Numbered from the stretch's first letter, positions 1 through 8,926 are shown. The stretch: DNA of 60,230 nt from Ectothiorhodospiraceae bacterium WFHF3C12 (GCA_013519935.1 JACDUA010000020.1:1-60230); one strand, 5' to 3'. Translations and numbers: made by a program. The notes: generated by a model not told the origin, from the sequence alone.

Positions 1-1095
1 GCCGTGTCCGAAGGCGGCGCCCTGGCCCGGGGCATCGCCGCGGCCATGGGCCGTGGTCGGGCGCGCGTGACCGTGGTCGGGACGCACGCCGGCGAGTGCG
101 TCGTGAACCCGACGAAAGAGGAAATCGTAGACGAGGCGCGACTCCCGGAAACGGACCTCGTGCTTGGTCGGATGCACGTTCACGTCCACCTCGGCCGGAT
201 CCACTTCCAGGTAAAGCACGTAGGCCGCGTAGCGGTCCTTGAACAGCACGTCCTCGAAGGCCCGCCGCAGGGCATGTCCGGCCAGACGATCCCGGACCAT
301 GCGGCCGTTGACGTAGAGGTACTGCATGTCCGCCTGACCGCGGGCGTAGGTGGGCAGGCCCAGCCAGCCGCGCAAGCTCAGACCGGTCGCCTCGGCATCC
401 AGGCGCAGCGCATGCTCGATGAATCCGCGCCCCAGCAGATCGGCCAGCCGCTGCTCCTCGTCAGCCTGGCTCGCAGCCCCCGGCAGACTCATTATCGAGC
501 GCTGGTTGTGCCGCAACTGAAAGGCCGTGGCGGGGCTGGCCATGGCGAGCCGCCGCATCAGCTCCTGGACATGACGGAACTCCGTGCGCTCGGCCCGCAG
601 AAACTTGCGCCGGGCCGGCGTGTTATAGAACAGATCCCGCACCTCGATGGTGGTGCCGGGCGGGTGCGGCGCCGGGACGGGTTCCGGGCGCTGATCCGGC
701 GTACCGGTGAGCTCCATGCGCCAGCCGTGCTCCTCGGCCGCCGTGCGGGCGGTCAGGCGCATACGGGAGACGGAGGCGATGCTGGGCAGGGCCTCGCCGC
801 GGAAACCGAGGCTGGCAATGTGCTCCAGATCCTCGAGCTCGTGAATCTTGCTGGTAGCGTGGCGCCCCAGGGCCAGCTTGAGGTCCCCGGCATCCATGCC
901 GGCGCCGTCGTCGCGAACGCGGATGAGCTTCTTGCCCCCGTCCTCGACATCGACTTCAACCTGCCGCGCACCGGCGTCGAGGCTGTTCTCCACCAGCTCC
1001 TTGATCACCGACGCCGGCCGCTCGATGATCTCGCCGGCGGCGATCTGGTTGACGAGCTGCGGGGATAACGGTTGAATTCTGCTTTGCTTTTGCAC
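1..1095 (-). CDS. mutL: DNA mismatch repair protein MutL, N-terminal part (runs off the left edge)
   Basis: MutL couples MutS mismatch recognition to MutH/UvrD strand removal. The 365 visible residues are the GHKL ATPase and transducer regions: [19 protein letters not shown] near the N-terminus holds ATPase motif I, followed by RDDGAGM, the ATP lid around TSKI and [14 protein letters not shown], and [14 protein letters not shown]. The C-terminal dimerisation domain lies outside the window. The only start in frame before an upstream stop is a GTG at 1095, giving [22 protein letters not shown]; no strong ribosome site precedes it, so translation may be modest. It is the last visible gene of the leftward group nnr-tsaE-amiB-mutL, an order common in gammaproteobacteria, where miaA and hfq usually follow. 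Identity is certain; the start is probable. Confidence 0.96.
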   Translation of the reverse strand, partial: MQKQSRIQPLSPQLVNQIAAGEIIERPASVIKELVENSLDAGARQVEVDVEDGGKKLIRVRDDGAGMDAGDLKLALGRHATSKIHELEDLEHIASLGFRGEALPSIASVSRMRLTARTAAEEHGWRMELTGTPDQRPEPVPAPHPPGTTIEVRDLFYNTPARRKFLRAERTEFRHVQELMRRLAMASPATAFQLRHNQRSIMSLPGAASQADEEQRLADLLGRGFIEHALRLDAEATGLSLRGWLGLPTYARGQADMQYLYVNGRMVRDRLAGHALRRAFEDVLFKDRYAAYVLYLEVDPAEVDVNVHPTKHEVRFRESRLVYDFLFRRVHDALAGVRPDHGHARPTTAHGRGDAPGQGAAFGHG

Positions 1096-1151
1096 GCTTA
1101 TGCTGGGTGTTCGGGCATACCAGTGAGCGTGCCATTATGCGCCATCGCGAC

Positions 1152-1169
1152 GGGACGGGTCACCGTCCC
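1152..1169. other. Perfect 7-bp hairpin between amiB and mutL
   Basis: GGGACGG at 1152-1158 pairs with CCGTCCC at 1163-1169 around a GTCA loop. There is no T-tract on either strand, so it is not a standard intrinsic terminator. It lies in the 102-bp space between the amidase stop and the mutL start and could lower read-through or protect an mRNA end; this role is inference. Confidence 0.4.
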
Positions 1170-1197
1170 CGCGTGGACGGCGATCCGTGTTGCCAGA

Positions 1198-2517
1198 TCA
1201 GGGAATCAGCAGCGTGCTGCCGGCGATCAGCTGATCGCCGCGGATGTCGTTGACGTCGCGCAACCGTCTCAGGCTGACGCTGTACTGCCGGGCGATCCCA
1301 CTGAGGGTCTCCCCCCGGCGGACCACGTGCTCCCGGCCCTGCGCCACGCGCACGCCCGGCGGCATGTGCTCACGCACGTAGCCGCGCAGGCCGTCGCGCA
1401 GGGAGCGGGCCAACGCCCACTGGTAGTCGCCGCTGCGCAGCCGTTGCTCCTCGGTGGGATTGGAGATGAAGGCCAGCTCCACCAGCACCGACGGCATGTC
1501 CAGGGACTTGAGCACCACGAAGCCGGCGTGCTCCACGCTGTGCTTGTGGACGGCACCGACCGTGTTGAGCTGACTGAGAATGGTGCTGGCCAGCGCGTTG
1601 CTCGACTCGACGGTGGCCGCCCGCGAAAGGTCCACCAGGACGCTCGCGACGACGTCGTCCTTGTCCTCCAGGGAGACACCGCCGATGCGGTCCGCCGAGT
1701 TTTCCCGCTCGGCCAGCAGGCGGGCGACCTCCGTGGAGGCCCCCTGACGGGAGAGCGTGTAGACCGAGGAGCCGCGCACGGTGCGGTTCTCGATGGCGTC
1801 GGCATGGATCGAGACGAAGATATCGGCCCCGCCCTCGCGCGCCTTGCGCGTGCGCTCGCGCAACCCCAGGTAATAATCCTTGCCGCGAATCAGCAGCGGA
1901 CGCATCCCCGGTTCCTTCTCGATGAGGTTGGCCAGCTTCCGCGCCACGGCCAGCACCACATCCTTCTCGTAGGTGCCGCGTTTACCGATGGCACCGGGAT
2001 CCTCCCCGCCGTGCCCGGCGTCGATGGCGATCACCAGCTCGCGCCGGCTCTCGGGCGCGGTCTTGACCGGGCCGTCGCGATCAGCCTGCTTCGGCTCCAG
2101 ATCCACCACCAGGCGATGGCCGTATTTCTCGTTGGGCTGGACCAGGAAGCTCTTGGGCTCGACATCGGTGCGCGTGTCGAAGACCACGCGCAGGTCGCGG
2201 CGGTCCCGCGGCGCACTGCGAATGCGCGCCAGCACCCCTTCCTCGGGCACCGCATCCGTAAGCCGCGGGTTCATGGCAGCCGACTTGAAGTCGATGACCA
2301 CGCGCTGGGGATTGCTCAGTGTGAAGAGGCTGTGATCCGTGGGCTCGGTGAGATCGAACACCACCCGGGTGCGCTCCGGCCCGGCCCAGGTGCGGATGTC
2401 CTTGATCACCGTCTGACCGGCCGTGGCCGGCTGCGCGAGGGCGAACGGCACCGTCACCGCCAGGGCGGCCAGCGCCGCCCAAAGGCGCATTGGAAAGCTC
2501 GCCATGACTCGTTTCAT
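1198..2517 (-). CDS. amiB: N-acetylmuramoyl-L-alanine amidase AmiB type (AMIN, Amidase_3, LysM)
   Basis: Periplasmic zinc amidase that cleaves the MurNAc-L-Ala bond of peptidoglycan during daughter-cell separation. The 439-residue protein begins with a signal peptide (MKRVMASFPMRLWAALAAL, cleavage near ALA-QP), then an AMIN septum-targeting domain at about 35-145, the Amidase_3 domain with zinc ligands in IDAGHGGEDPG and the following Glu of TYEKD, the VSIHADA histidine, and VELAFISNP with the catalytic Glu. A C-terminal LysM repeat (about 395-438, HVVRRGETLSGIA) binds glycan and marks AmiB rather than AmiC architecture. I chose the ATG at 2517 because GGGGGT lies 5 nt upstream; a longer frame to 2565 lacks this and would bury the signal peptide. 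In E. coli the enzyme is activated by EnvC; no activator gene is in the window. Confidence 0.94.
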   Translation of the reverse strand: MKRVMASFPMRLWAALAALAVTVPFALAQPATAGQTVIKDIRTWAGPERTRVVFDLTEPTDHSLFTLSNPQRVVIDFKSAAMNPRLTDAVPEEGVLARIRSAPRDRRDLRVVFDTRTDVEPKSFLVQPNEKYGHRLVVDLEPKQADRDGPVKTAPESRRELVIAIDAGHGGEDPGAIGKRGTYEKDVVLAVARKLANLIEKEPGMRPLLIRGKDYYLGLRERTRKAREGGADIFVSIHADAIENRTVRGSSVYTLSRQGASTEVARLLAERENSADRIGGVSLEDKDDVVASVLVDLSRAATVESSNALASTILSQLNTVGAVHKHSVEHAGFVVLKSLDMPSVLVELAFISNPTEEQRLRSGDYQWALARSLRDGLRGYVREHMPPGVRVAQGREHVVRRGETLSGIARQYSVSLRRLRDVNDIRGDQLIAGSTLLIP

Positions 2518-2604
2518 TGCTACCCCCAACGTCCCGCGGCGCGGGGCACCGACCGGGCCCGGCATGGGGCCGAACCGCCCCGGGTTTTTTCGTCCATTGG
2601 GAGA

Positions 2605-2632
2605 AGTATGCCTGACAGAATGTATTTTTCAA
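2605..2632 (-). promoter_or_regulatory. Candidate sigma-70 promoter for amiB
   Basis: On the minus strand TTGAAA (2627-2632) and CATACT (2605-2610) are separated by 16 bp. The -35 box overlaps an inverted repeat TGTATT-TTTC-AATACA at 2621-2636 that could bind a regulator. It would give amiB-mutL a promoter separate from the tsaE-nnr mRNA. Confidence 0.4.
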
Positions 2633-2652
2633 TACAAAGAGCCAGATAGACG

Positions 2653-3132
2653 CTATTCCTTGCACGTCACATCAAAGGAACCGGCCCATTGACGCACCAT
2701 CTGTTCGCCCGCGGGCGTCTCACCGGCCAGAACCAGGCGCCGTCCCGGCGGCGCCGCCGACAACCCCACGCGGAGGTCGGGCTCCGGCAGCACCCCCCGC
2801 CCCCGCTGCGGCCACTCCACGATGACGACACCGCCCTCGGCCAGTATGTCCCGTATGCCGATCATCTCCAGCTCTTCGGGGTCGGCAAGGCGGTAAAGGT
2901 CTAGATGATGGACCGGCGGCGTCAGCGCGTAAGGCTCCACCAGTGTATAGGTCGGACTGGGTACCGGTCCCGCGTGACCGGCCGCCCGCAGCAGGCCCCG
3001 GACGAGTGTGGTCTTGCCCGCCCCGAGATCCCCTTCCAGAAATACCAGCATTGGCGCCCGTGCAGCCTGCCACAGGGCAGCACCAGCCCGCTCGGTGGCT
3101 CCGGCGTCTTCCAGGTATCGGGTCTGCGCCAT
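2653..3132 (-). CDS. tsaE: tRNA threonylcarbamoyladenosine biosynthesis ATPase TsaE
   Basis: TsaE (YjeE) is the ATPase partner of TsaD/TsaB in making the t6A37 modification of ANN-decoding tRNAs in the cytoplasm. The 159-residue protein shows the P-loop FLEGDLGAGKTTL at residues 31-43, the family switch PSPTYTLVEPY, HHLDLYRL and the conserved EWPQRG. Length matches the family (150-165). Its ATG shares one base with the nnr stop (TGATG), so it is translationally coupled to nnr. No other t6A genes are in the window. Confidence 0.96.
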   Translation of the reverse strand: MAQTRYLEDAGATERAGAALWQAARAPMLVFLEGDLGAGKTTLVRGLLRAAGHAGPVPSPTYTLVEPYALTPPVHHLDLYRLADPEELEMIGIRDILAEGGVVIVEWPQRGRGVLPEPDLRVGLSAAPPGRRLVLAGETPAGEQMVRQWAGSFDVTCKE

Positions 3133-4604
3133 CAGGGATTGGCCAGGCGGCGAAGATGGGGCATCAGGTCGGTGGCGAGCAATCCGCGCTCACCGCGTCC
3201 AGCGGCGGCGTCGGCGGCCGCGGCATGGAGGACGACCCCGGCCCGGGCAGCCTGCTCCACCGGCACGCCCTGCGCCAGCAGCCCACCGAGCACACCGCTG
3301 AGCACGTCCCCCATCCCGCCACTGGCCATGCCGGGGTTGCCATCGGTGCACACCGCCGCGGTCTCGCCCCGGATCACGGTACCCGCCCCCTTGAGGACCG
3401 CAACGCCGCCGTAGGTCGTCTGCAGCCGCTCGGCGGCGGCCAGACGATCAGCCTGCACGTCACCGGTGCCCAGCTCGAGCAGCCGGCCCGCTTCCCCGGG
3501 ATGGGGCGTGATAACCCATCGCTCCCGCCGCCGCGGCACCGCCGCCAGGAGGTTCAGCGCGTCGGCATCCACCACCAGGGGACCGTCGAAGGTCAGGCAA
3601 CGCTCCCACAGACCGCGCCCCCAGTCGTCCTGCCCGAGCCCCGGGCCGATCACCACCACCGAAGCCCGCGCCATGGGGACATCCAGATCCGCCGCGGCCG
3701 TCACCGCATGGGCCATGACTTCGGGCCGGGCCGCCAGCATCGGTCCACAGTGGCGTTCCCGGGTCGCGACGCTGACCAGACCCGCGCCGCAGCGCCCCGC
3801 CGCCTCGGCCGCCATGCGCAAGGCACCGCCCATGCCGTGATCGCCGCCCACCACGAGCACATGCCCGTAGCGGCCCTTGTGGGCCGTGCGCGGTCGCGGC
3901 GGCAACACCGAGCCGAGCATGCCGGCGTCGACGCGCGTTGCTGCCGGCCGGATCTGCTCGTAGGCCGCGGCCGGCGCGCCCAGGTCATCGAAGACCACCG
4001 CCCCCGTCAGGGCGGGACCATCACCGGTGAACAGACCGGTCTTCAGGCCGATGAACGTCGGGGTAAGCGCGGCCTGGACGGCCACGCCCATTCGCCTGCC
4101 TGTGTCGCCCTGCAGGCCCGACGGAATGTCGACGGCCATTACGGGCGCCGGCGCAGCGTTGATGGCGTCGATGGCCTCGGCATACGCGCCCTCCACCGGC
4201 CGGTCCAGGCCAGTACCGAAGACGGCATCGACAATCACGTCGGCATCCGCCAGGCCGTCGGGGGAGAACGGCTCACTGGAACCCACCGCCCAGTAGCGCT
4301 CCGCCACGGTGCGGGCGTCGCCCTTGATCTTTCCGGCGTCACCCAGTTGCAACAGCCGCACCGCGAGCCCGTCCTGGGCGGCACGGTGGGCAACGACGAA
4401 TCCGTCGCCGCCGTTGTTGCCGGTGCCGCAGACCACCGCGAGCCGGCGCGCATCGGGCCAGTTCCGGCGCAGTGCCCGGTAGGCGGCGTTGCCGGCCCGT
4501 TCCATGAGCGTCAGGCCGGGCACCCCCAGACCGTCAATGACGGCCCGGTCCAGGTCCCGTACCTGCGCCGCGGTGTAGAGCGCTTCGGGGAGTCTTCGAT
4601 CCAT
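3132..4604 (-). CDS. nnr: Bifunctional NAD(P)HX repair enzyme (epimerase NnrE + ADP-dependent dehydratase NnrD)
   Basis: Repairs hydrated NADH/NADPH: the N-terminal YjeF_N domain epimerises R- to S-NAD(P)HX and the C-terminal ribokinase-like domain dehydrates the S form using ADP. In the 490 residues the epimerase shows CGTGNNGGDG and the Asp of VDAVFGTG; the dehydratase shows VVGGDHGMGGA, ITPHPGEAGRL and the nucleotide site NPGMASGGMGD. The start at 4604 (MDRRLPEALYTAAQV) fits the family; the frame extends 57 codons further but that part is low quality and covers the divergent queG promoter. There is no Shine-Dalgarno, and a TATACT box ends only 6 bp before the ATG, suggesting a leaderless mRNA. 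First gene of the nnr-tsaE group. Confidence 0.95.
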   Translation of the reverse strand: MDRRLPEALYTAAQVRDLDRAVIDGLGVPGLTLMERAGNAAYRALRRNWPDARRLAVVCGTGNNGGDGFVVAHRAAQDGLAVRLLQLGDAGKIKGDARTVAERYWAVGSSEPFSPDGLADADVIVDAVFGTGLDRPVEGAYAEAIDAINAAPAPVMAVDIPSGLQGDTGRRMGVAVQAALTPTFIGLKTGLFTGDGPALTGAVVFDDLGAPAAAYEQIRPAATRVDAGMLGSVLPPRPRTAHKGRYGHVLVVGGDHGMGGALRMAAEAAGRCGAGLVSVATRERHCGPMLAARPEVMAHAVTAAADLDVPMARASVVVIGPGLGQDDWGRGLWERCLTFDGPLVVDADALNLLAAVPRRRERWVITPHPGEAGRLLELGTGDVQADRLAAAERLQTTYGGVAVLKGAGTVIRGETAAVCTDGNPGMASGGMGDVLSGVLGGLLAQGVPVEQAARAGVVLHAAAADAAAGRGERGLLATDLMPHLRRLANP

Positions 4605-4610
4605 GGCCGG

Positions 4611-4640
4611 AGTATAGCTTCGCCGGCGCCGGCACTTGAA
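4611..4640 (-). promoter_or_regulatory. Candidate nnr promoter giving a leaderless mRNA
   Basis: TATACT on the minus strand (4611-4616, 5 of 6 consensus) with TTCAAG (4635-4640) 18 bp upstream as a weak -35. Transcription would begin at or within a base or two of the ATG at 4604, and no ribosome site is present. It overlaps the divergent queG promoter. Confidence 0.45.
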
Positions 4641-4667
4641 CAGAAAGCGAGCCGCGCGCGTTACAAT
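4636..4667 (+). promoter_or_regulatory. Candidate queG promoter giving a leaderless mRNA
   Basis: TACAAT (4662-4667, 5 of 6 consensus) lies 7 bp before the queG ATG at 4675; TTGAAC (4636-4641) is a possible -35 but with a long 20-bp spacer. No Shine-Dalgarno is visible. The -35 region is shared with the opposite nnr promoter. Confidence 0.4.
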
Positions 4668-4674
4668 GCCGCTC

Positions 4675-5745
4675 ATGAGCACCGCGACGCCGGCCACCGA
4701 CCTGGACACCCACGCCCTGGCCGCCGACATCAAGTCCTGGGCCCGGGAGCTGGGGTTCGACGATGTCGGCATCACGACGCCGCGGCTTGAGCGGGACGAA
4801 GCACATCTGTTGCGCTGGCTGCGCCGGGGCTTTCAGGGCGGCATGGGCTACATGGGCCGGCACGGCGTGAAGCGGGCGCGCCCCTGGCGGCTTCATCCCG
4901 GCACCCGGCGGGTGATCTGCGTGCGCATGGATTACACCACCGCCGAGGCGGCCCCCAGCGGCGCGGTTCTCGGCGACCGGCTGCGCGCCTTCGTCGCCCG
5001 CTACGCCCTGGGCAGGGACTATCACAAGCTGATGCGCAAGCGCCTCCAGGCGCTGGCGCGGCGCATCGAGGGGCATGCCGGGCCCTTCGGCTACCGGGCA
5101 TTCGTGGACAGTGCGCCGGTGCTCGAGAAGGCCCTCGCGCGGGATGCGGGCATCGGCTGGATCGGCAAGAACACGCTGCTCCTCAACCGCAGCGGCGGCT
5201 CCTACTTCCTGCTCGGTGAGCTTTTCACCGACCTGCCCCTGCCGGCCGACGCCCCGGGCTCGGAGCACTGCGGCAGCTGCCGCGCCTGCATCAGCGCGTG
5301 CCCCACCGGGGCCATTGTCGGCCCCTACCAGCTGGATGCCCGCAAATGCATCTCCTATCTGACCATCGAGCACCACGGGACCATCCCGGAAGCGTTGCGC
5401 CCTTATCTGGGCAATCGCATCTTCGGCTGTGACGACTGCCAGGATGTCTGTCCCTGGAACAGGTACGCCCAGCCGACCGATGAGTCGGATTTCCAGCCCC
5501 GTCACGGCCTGGACCACGAGGCACTGGCGACCCTGTTCGACTGGTCCGAGGACACCTTCCTGGCGAGGACCGAGGGCTCGGCCATCCGGCGGCTGGGCCA
5601 CGAACGCTGGCTGCGCAACATCGCCGTGGCCCTGGGCAACGCGCCGTCGCGGCCGGCGGTGATCCGGGCCCTGGAGAGCCGCCGCGATCATCCGTCTGCG
5701 CTCGTTCGGGAGCACGTGGAATGGGCATTGCGGCGCCATGCCTAG
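4675..5745 (+). CDS. queG: Epoxyqueuosine reductase QueG
   Basis: Cobalamin- and iron-sulfur-dependent reductase that performs the last step of queuosine synthesis on tRNA, converting epoxyqueuosine to queuosine. The 356-residue protein has the DUF1730 cobalamin-binding part (LGRDYHKLMRKRLQALA), the two [4Fe-4S] sets CGSCRACISACP and CDDCQDVCPWN plus the lone Cys of RKCISYLTIEHHG, and a C-terminal HEAT-like tail ending EWALRRHA. The ATG at 4675 (MSTATPATDLD) is chosen over one 39 bp upstream because the latter lies inside the promoter. The nnr/queG divergent arrangement is conserved in gammaproteobacteria. Confidence 0.96.
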   Translation: MSTATPATDLDTHALAADIKSWARELGFDDVGITTPRLERDEAHLLRWLRRGFQGGMGYMGRHGVKRARPWRLHPGTRRVICVRMDYTTAEAAPSGAVLGDRLRAFVARYALGRDYHKLMRKRLQALARRIEGHAGPFGYRAFVDSAPVLEKALARDAGIGWIGKNTLLLNRSGGSYFLLGELFTDLPLPADAPGSEHCGSCRACISACPTGAIVGPYQLDARKCISYLTIEHHGTIPEALRPYLGNRIFGCDDCQDVCPWNRYAQPTDESDFQPRHGLDHEALATLFDWSEDTFLARTEGSAIRRLGHERWLRNIAVALGNAPSRPAVIRALESRRDHPSALVREHVEWALRRHA

Positions 5746-5814
5746 GGGCGCCCGAGGCAGCGCAGGAGCGAGCCATCGCCTCGAGCCGGCGAGCGGCTGA
5801 CGGGACCTTACCCC

Positions 5815-7458
5815 CTACTCCGACCCCCACGCGGTGAGCTGACCCAGCATCCCCCGCGTCGAGGCATCCAGGTCCGTCGCCGCGGCATCGCCCCGCAGAA
5901 CGTCGAAGACCTCGCCGGCCAGCTGCTTGCCGAGCTCCACGCCCCACTGGTCGAAGGGGTTGATGCGCCAGACCACCCCCTGGACGAAAGTGCGGTGCTC
6001 GTACAACGCCAGCAACCGCCCCAGGCTCCGCGGCGTAAGAGAGCGCAACAGCAGGGTGTTGGAGGGCCGGCCGCCGGGGCAGAGCCGGTGGGGCAGCAAC
6101 GCCTCGGCCCGATCGGCGTCCAGGCCTTCCGCGTCCATGACCGCGCGAATGCCCGCCTCGTCCCGGCCGAGCATCAGCGCGCGGCTCTGGGCAAGCATGT
6201 TCGCGGTCAGCTGGCTGGCGTCACCCCGACCGCCGCCGACGTCCTCGGCGACGCCGATGAAGTCCACCGGCACCATGTGGGTACCCTGGTGGAGGGTCTG
6301 GAAAAAAGCGTGCTGGGCGTTGGTGCCGGTCTGCCCCCAGACGGCGGGGGCCGTCTGATAGTCCACCTCACGGCCGTCGCGGGTGACCCGCTTGCCGTTG
6401 GACTCCATCTCCAGCTGCTGGAGATAGTTCGGCAGCAGGCGCAGGCGGTCGGTATAGGGGACCACCGCCCGGCTCGGAATGCCGAAGGCGTTGTTGTACC
6501 AGATGCCCAGCAGCGCCATGAGCATGGGCATGTTCCGCTCGGGCGGGGCCTCGCGAAAGTGGAGGTCCATATGCCGGGCCCCTTCCAGCAACTCGCGGAA
6601 AACGGCCATGCCAAAGGCGAGAGCGATGGGCAAACCTACTGCCGACCACATCGAGTAGCGACCACCGACCCAGTCCCATAGCGGCAATACCCGTTCGCCG
6701 TCCAGACCCAGGTCGTTCACGCGATCCGGCCGAGCGGTCACGGCAATGACCCGCTCGCGGACCTGGGTATCGGACAGCCCGGCCTGTTTCAGCCAGGCCA
6801 TCGCCTGCTCGGCGTTGACCCGTGTCTCCAGCGTCCCGAAGCTCTTGGAGACCACCACGAACAAGGTGGTCCGGGGATCGCAGTGGCGCAGTGCGCGGGT
6901 GAGCTCCACCCCATCCAGGTTGGCAACGAAATGAACCTCGGGGCCGCCATCGTCGACGAGGTCCGACAGGGCATCCACCACCAGCCTCGGGCCGAGATCC
7001 GAACCGCCGATGCCGATGCTGACCACGTCCCGGACCTCGCCATCGCTCAGGTATCCGCCACCGCGCACCCGTTCGCTGATCGTCTCCATGCGTTGCAGAC
7101 AATCCGCCACGGCCGCGCCCACGTCCTCGCCACCGGGCCGCGGCGCCTCCTCCGGGGGTTGCCGCAGCGCCGTGTGCAGCGCGGGGCGCTGTTCGGTGCC
7201 ATTGACGGGCTCGCCTTTGAAAAGCGCTTCCCGCCAGCCCTCCACGTCCGCCTCCCGGGCCAGCTCGACGAGCAGCTCCACGGTTTCCCCGGTAAGCCGG
7301 TTCTTGGAGTAGTCCAGCAGCAGATCGTCGTCGCTGACGGAGAAACGCTGGAACCGATGGGGATCGCGCTCGAAGAGCTGCGCCAGCGACAGCCCCGAGA
7401 GCACGCGGCGATGTTGCATCAGCGATATCCAGGCGGGCGAGGCCTTGAAACCCTCCAT
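5815..7458 (-). CDS. pgi: Glucose-6-phosphate isomerase
   Basis: Interconverts glucose-6-phosphate and fructose-6-phosphate in the cytoplasm, serving glycolysis and gluconeogenesis. The 547 residues match the usual length (about 550). Visible signatures are VSIGIGGSDLGP (phosphosugar site), VGGRYSMWSAVGLPIAL (PGI signature 1 region), QTGTNAQHAFFQTLHQGT with the catalytic Glu/His neighbourhood, and NPFDQWGVELGKQL (signature 2, catalytic Lys). It faces the HemD-like gene across a 123-bp divergent spacer and lies downstream of the pan genes, which end on the far side of the HemD-like gene. Confidence 0.97.
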   Translation of the reverse strand: MEGFKASPAWISLMQHRRVLSGLSLAQLFERDPHRFQRFSVSDDDLLLDYSKNRLTGETVELLVELAREADVEGWREALFKGEPVNGTEQRPALHTALRQPPEEAPRPGGEDVGAAVADCLQRMETISERVRGGGYLSDGEVRDVVSIGIGGSDLGPRLVVDALSDLVDDGGPEVHFVANLDGVELTRALRHCDPRTTLFVVVSKSFGTLETRVNAEQAMAWLKQAGLSDTQVRERVIAVTARPDRVNDLGLDGERVLPLWDWVGGRYSMWSAVGLPIALAFGMAVFRELLEGARHMDLHFREAPPERNMPMLMALLGIWYNNAFGIPSRAVVPYTDRLRLLPNYLQQLEMESNGKRVTRDGREVDYQTAPAVWGQTGTNAQHAFFQTLHQGTHMVPVDFIGVAEDVGGGRGDASQLTANMLAQSRALMLGRDEAGIRAVMDAEGLDADRAEALLPHRLCPGGRPSNTLLLRSLTPRSLGRLLALYEHRTFVQGVVWRINPFDQWGVELGKQLAGEVFDVLRGDAAATDLDASTRGMLGQLTAWGSE

Positions 7459-7581
7459 TCGTGCGCTCCTTTCTCAGGCATCCGTTCGGGGCGGCCGGCG
7501 CCCCTCCGCGGGCGTTCAGCGGTTCCGGCCATTCCTATAGTATGGATGGTCTCACGATCTGCATCCCGAGGGAGAACACCG

Positions 7582-8394
7582 ATGACCCTGCCCCTGGACG
7601 GCGTGACCGTGGCCCTGCCGGAGACGCGGGAACTGGACCTGTTCGCCAGCATGCTGGAGGAACGCGGCGCCACCACCTGGCGCTGCCCGCTGGTCAGCAT
7701 TCTCGACACGCCCGACCGGGAAAGCGTCGACGGGTGGCTGCGGGAGGTCTCGGCCCACGGGCTGGACTGGATGGTACTGCTCACCGGCGAGGGTCTGCGG
7801 CGGCTGGTACGCTTCGCCGACGGGCTGCAGCTCAGGGAGGCCTTCGTCGAGGCTTTGGGCAATGCCCGCCGGCTCACCCGCGGCCCCAAGCCGGGACGGG
7901 CACTGCGCGAGATCGGCCTGCGCGGCGACGTGGCCGCCGACGAGCCGACCACGGACGGCGTGATCTCTACGTTGAAGCGCCACGAGATCGCCGGGCAAAG
8001 GGTCGGCGTCCAGCTCTACGGAGAACCGAACCCCAAGCTCACGGCATTCCTGGAGGACGCCGGTGCCCGGGTGCTGCCGGTGGCGCCTTACGTTTACGCC
8101 TCGGCAGCGGACGACCAGCGCGTGATGGACCTCATCGACGCCCTCTCCCGCGGCGGGATCGACGTCATCGCGTTCACGAGCAAGGCACAGGTCGACAGGC
8201 TGATGCGCATGGCCCGCTCGGCCGGCATCGAGGCACGGGTTCAGCGGGCGCTACAATCCACTGTGACGGCCGCCGTGGGACCCGTGGTCGCGGAGGCGCT
8301 GAGCGCGCACGGTTTCCACCCGGAGCTCATGCCCCGGGAGAGCTTTTTCATGAAACCGCTGGTGCGTGAGATCGTGGCGCGCTTCGGAGCCTGA
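7582..8394 (+). CDS. Uroporphyrinogen-III synthase family protein (stand-alone HemD)
   Basis: The 270-residue protein has the two-lobed HEM4 fold pattern: LDGVTVALPETRELD at the start, a first lobe with WMVLLTGEGLRRLV, a hinge, and a second lobe with VIAFTSKAQVDRLM and VGPVVAEALSAHGFHPELMP. HEM4 enzymes cyclise hydroxymethylbilane to uroporphyrinogen III for haem, sirohaem and cobalamin. In gammaproteobacteria the housekeeping hemD normally follows hemC; hemC is absent here, so this may be a second HEM4 protein with a different job or the only copy moved. The ATG at 7582 has GGGAGA about 6 nt upstream; the frame is open far upstream only as the antisense of pgi. A TATAGT box at 7536-7541 is a possible -10. 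Confidence 0.8.
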   Translation: MTLPLDGVTVALPETRELDLFASMLEERGATTWRCPLVSILDTPDRESVDGWLREVSAHGLDWMVLLTGEGLRRLVRFADGLQLREAFVEALGNARRLTRGPKPGRALREIGLRGDVAADEPTTDGVISTLKRHEIAGQRVGVQLYGEPNPKLTAFLEDAGARVLPVAPYVYASAADDQRVMDLIDALSRGGIDVIAFTSKAQVDRLMRMARSAGIEARVQRALQSTVTAAVGPVVAEALSAHGFHPELMPRESFFMKPLVREIVARFGA

Positions 8395-8417
8395 GCGCGC
8401 CACGGGGGGTTGGCCGA

Positions 8418-8798
8418 CTAGGCGACCTGCAGCGGGATGGCGCTACGACGGTGGGTGATCCGGTTGTTCTCGTCGCAGTAGACCAGCGTCGGCTGATAGT
8501 CCTCCAGCTCCGCTTCGTCCACCACGCCATAGGCACAGATGATGATACGGTCGCCCTCGCCGGCCTTGTGGGCGGCAGCGCCGTTCATGGAGATCATCCC
8601 GGAGCCGCGCTCGCCGTTGATGGCATACGTGGCGAAGCGCTCGCCGTTGGTGATGTTATAGATGTGGATCTGCTCATACTCGCGAATTCCCGCGGCCTCG
8701 AGCAGGTCAAGGTCGATGGCGCAGGATCCCTCGTAATCAAGCTCGGTCAGCGTCACCCGGGCCTGATGCAATTTGCACTTGAGCATGTTCAGCTGCAT
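8418..8798 (-). CDS. panD: Aspartate 1-decarboxylase
   Basis: Makes beta-alanine from aspartate for pantothenate synthesis. It is a pyruvoyl enzyme made as a proenzyme that cleaves itself between Gly24 and Ser25. Starting at the ATG at 8798 (AGGTG 8 nt upstream) puts the YEGSCAID motif so that Gly24-Ser25 fall exactly where they do in E. coli, and the length is 126 residues, also as in E. coli. Further family motifs are [19 protein letters not shown] and [12 protein letters not shown]. It ends the leftward group pcnB-folK-dNK-panB-panC-panD but is separated from panC by 213 bp carrying its own promoter-like site. It converges with the HemD-like gene. Confidence 0.97.
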   Translation of the reverse strand: MQLNMLKCKLHQARVTLTELDYEGSCAIDLDLLEAAGIREYEQIHIYNITNGERFATYAINGERGSGMISMNGAAAHKAGEGDRIIICAYGVVDEAELEDYQPTLVYCDENNRITHRRSAIPLQVA

Positions 8799-8926
8799 AA
8801 CAATCACCTCGTCCCCTCGGAAGATGCCCCGTCTTCCCTCGTGGCGGCCCATCCGGGCGAACACGAGAGCCGGTGACGATCACGTCCTCTTCCCTGCCGA
8901 TACCGGCGTTATTGCAGAGCAGCAAG

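Noticed and set aside
2566-2590. Plus-strand GGGGC/GCCCC hairpin followed by six T
   Set aside because: Terminator-like for a rightward gene, but no rightward gene precedes it; likely chance within the amiB leader.
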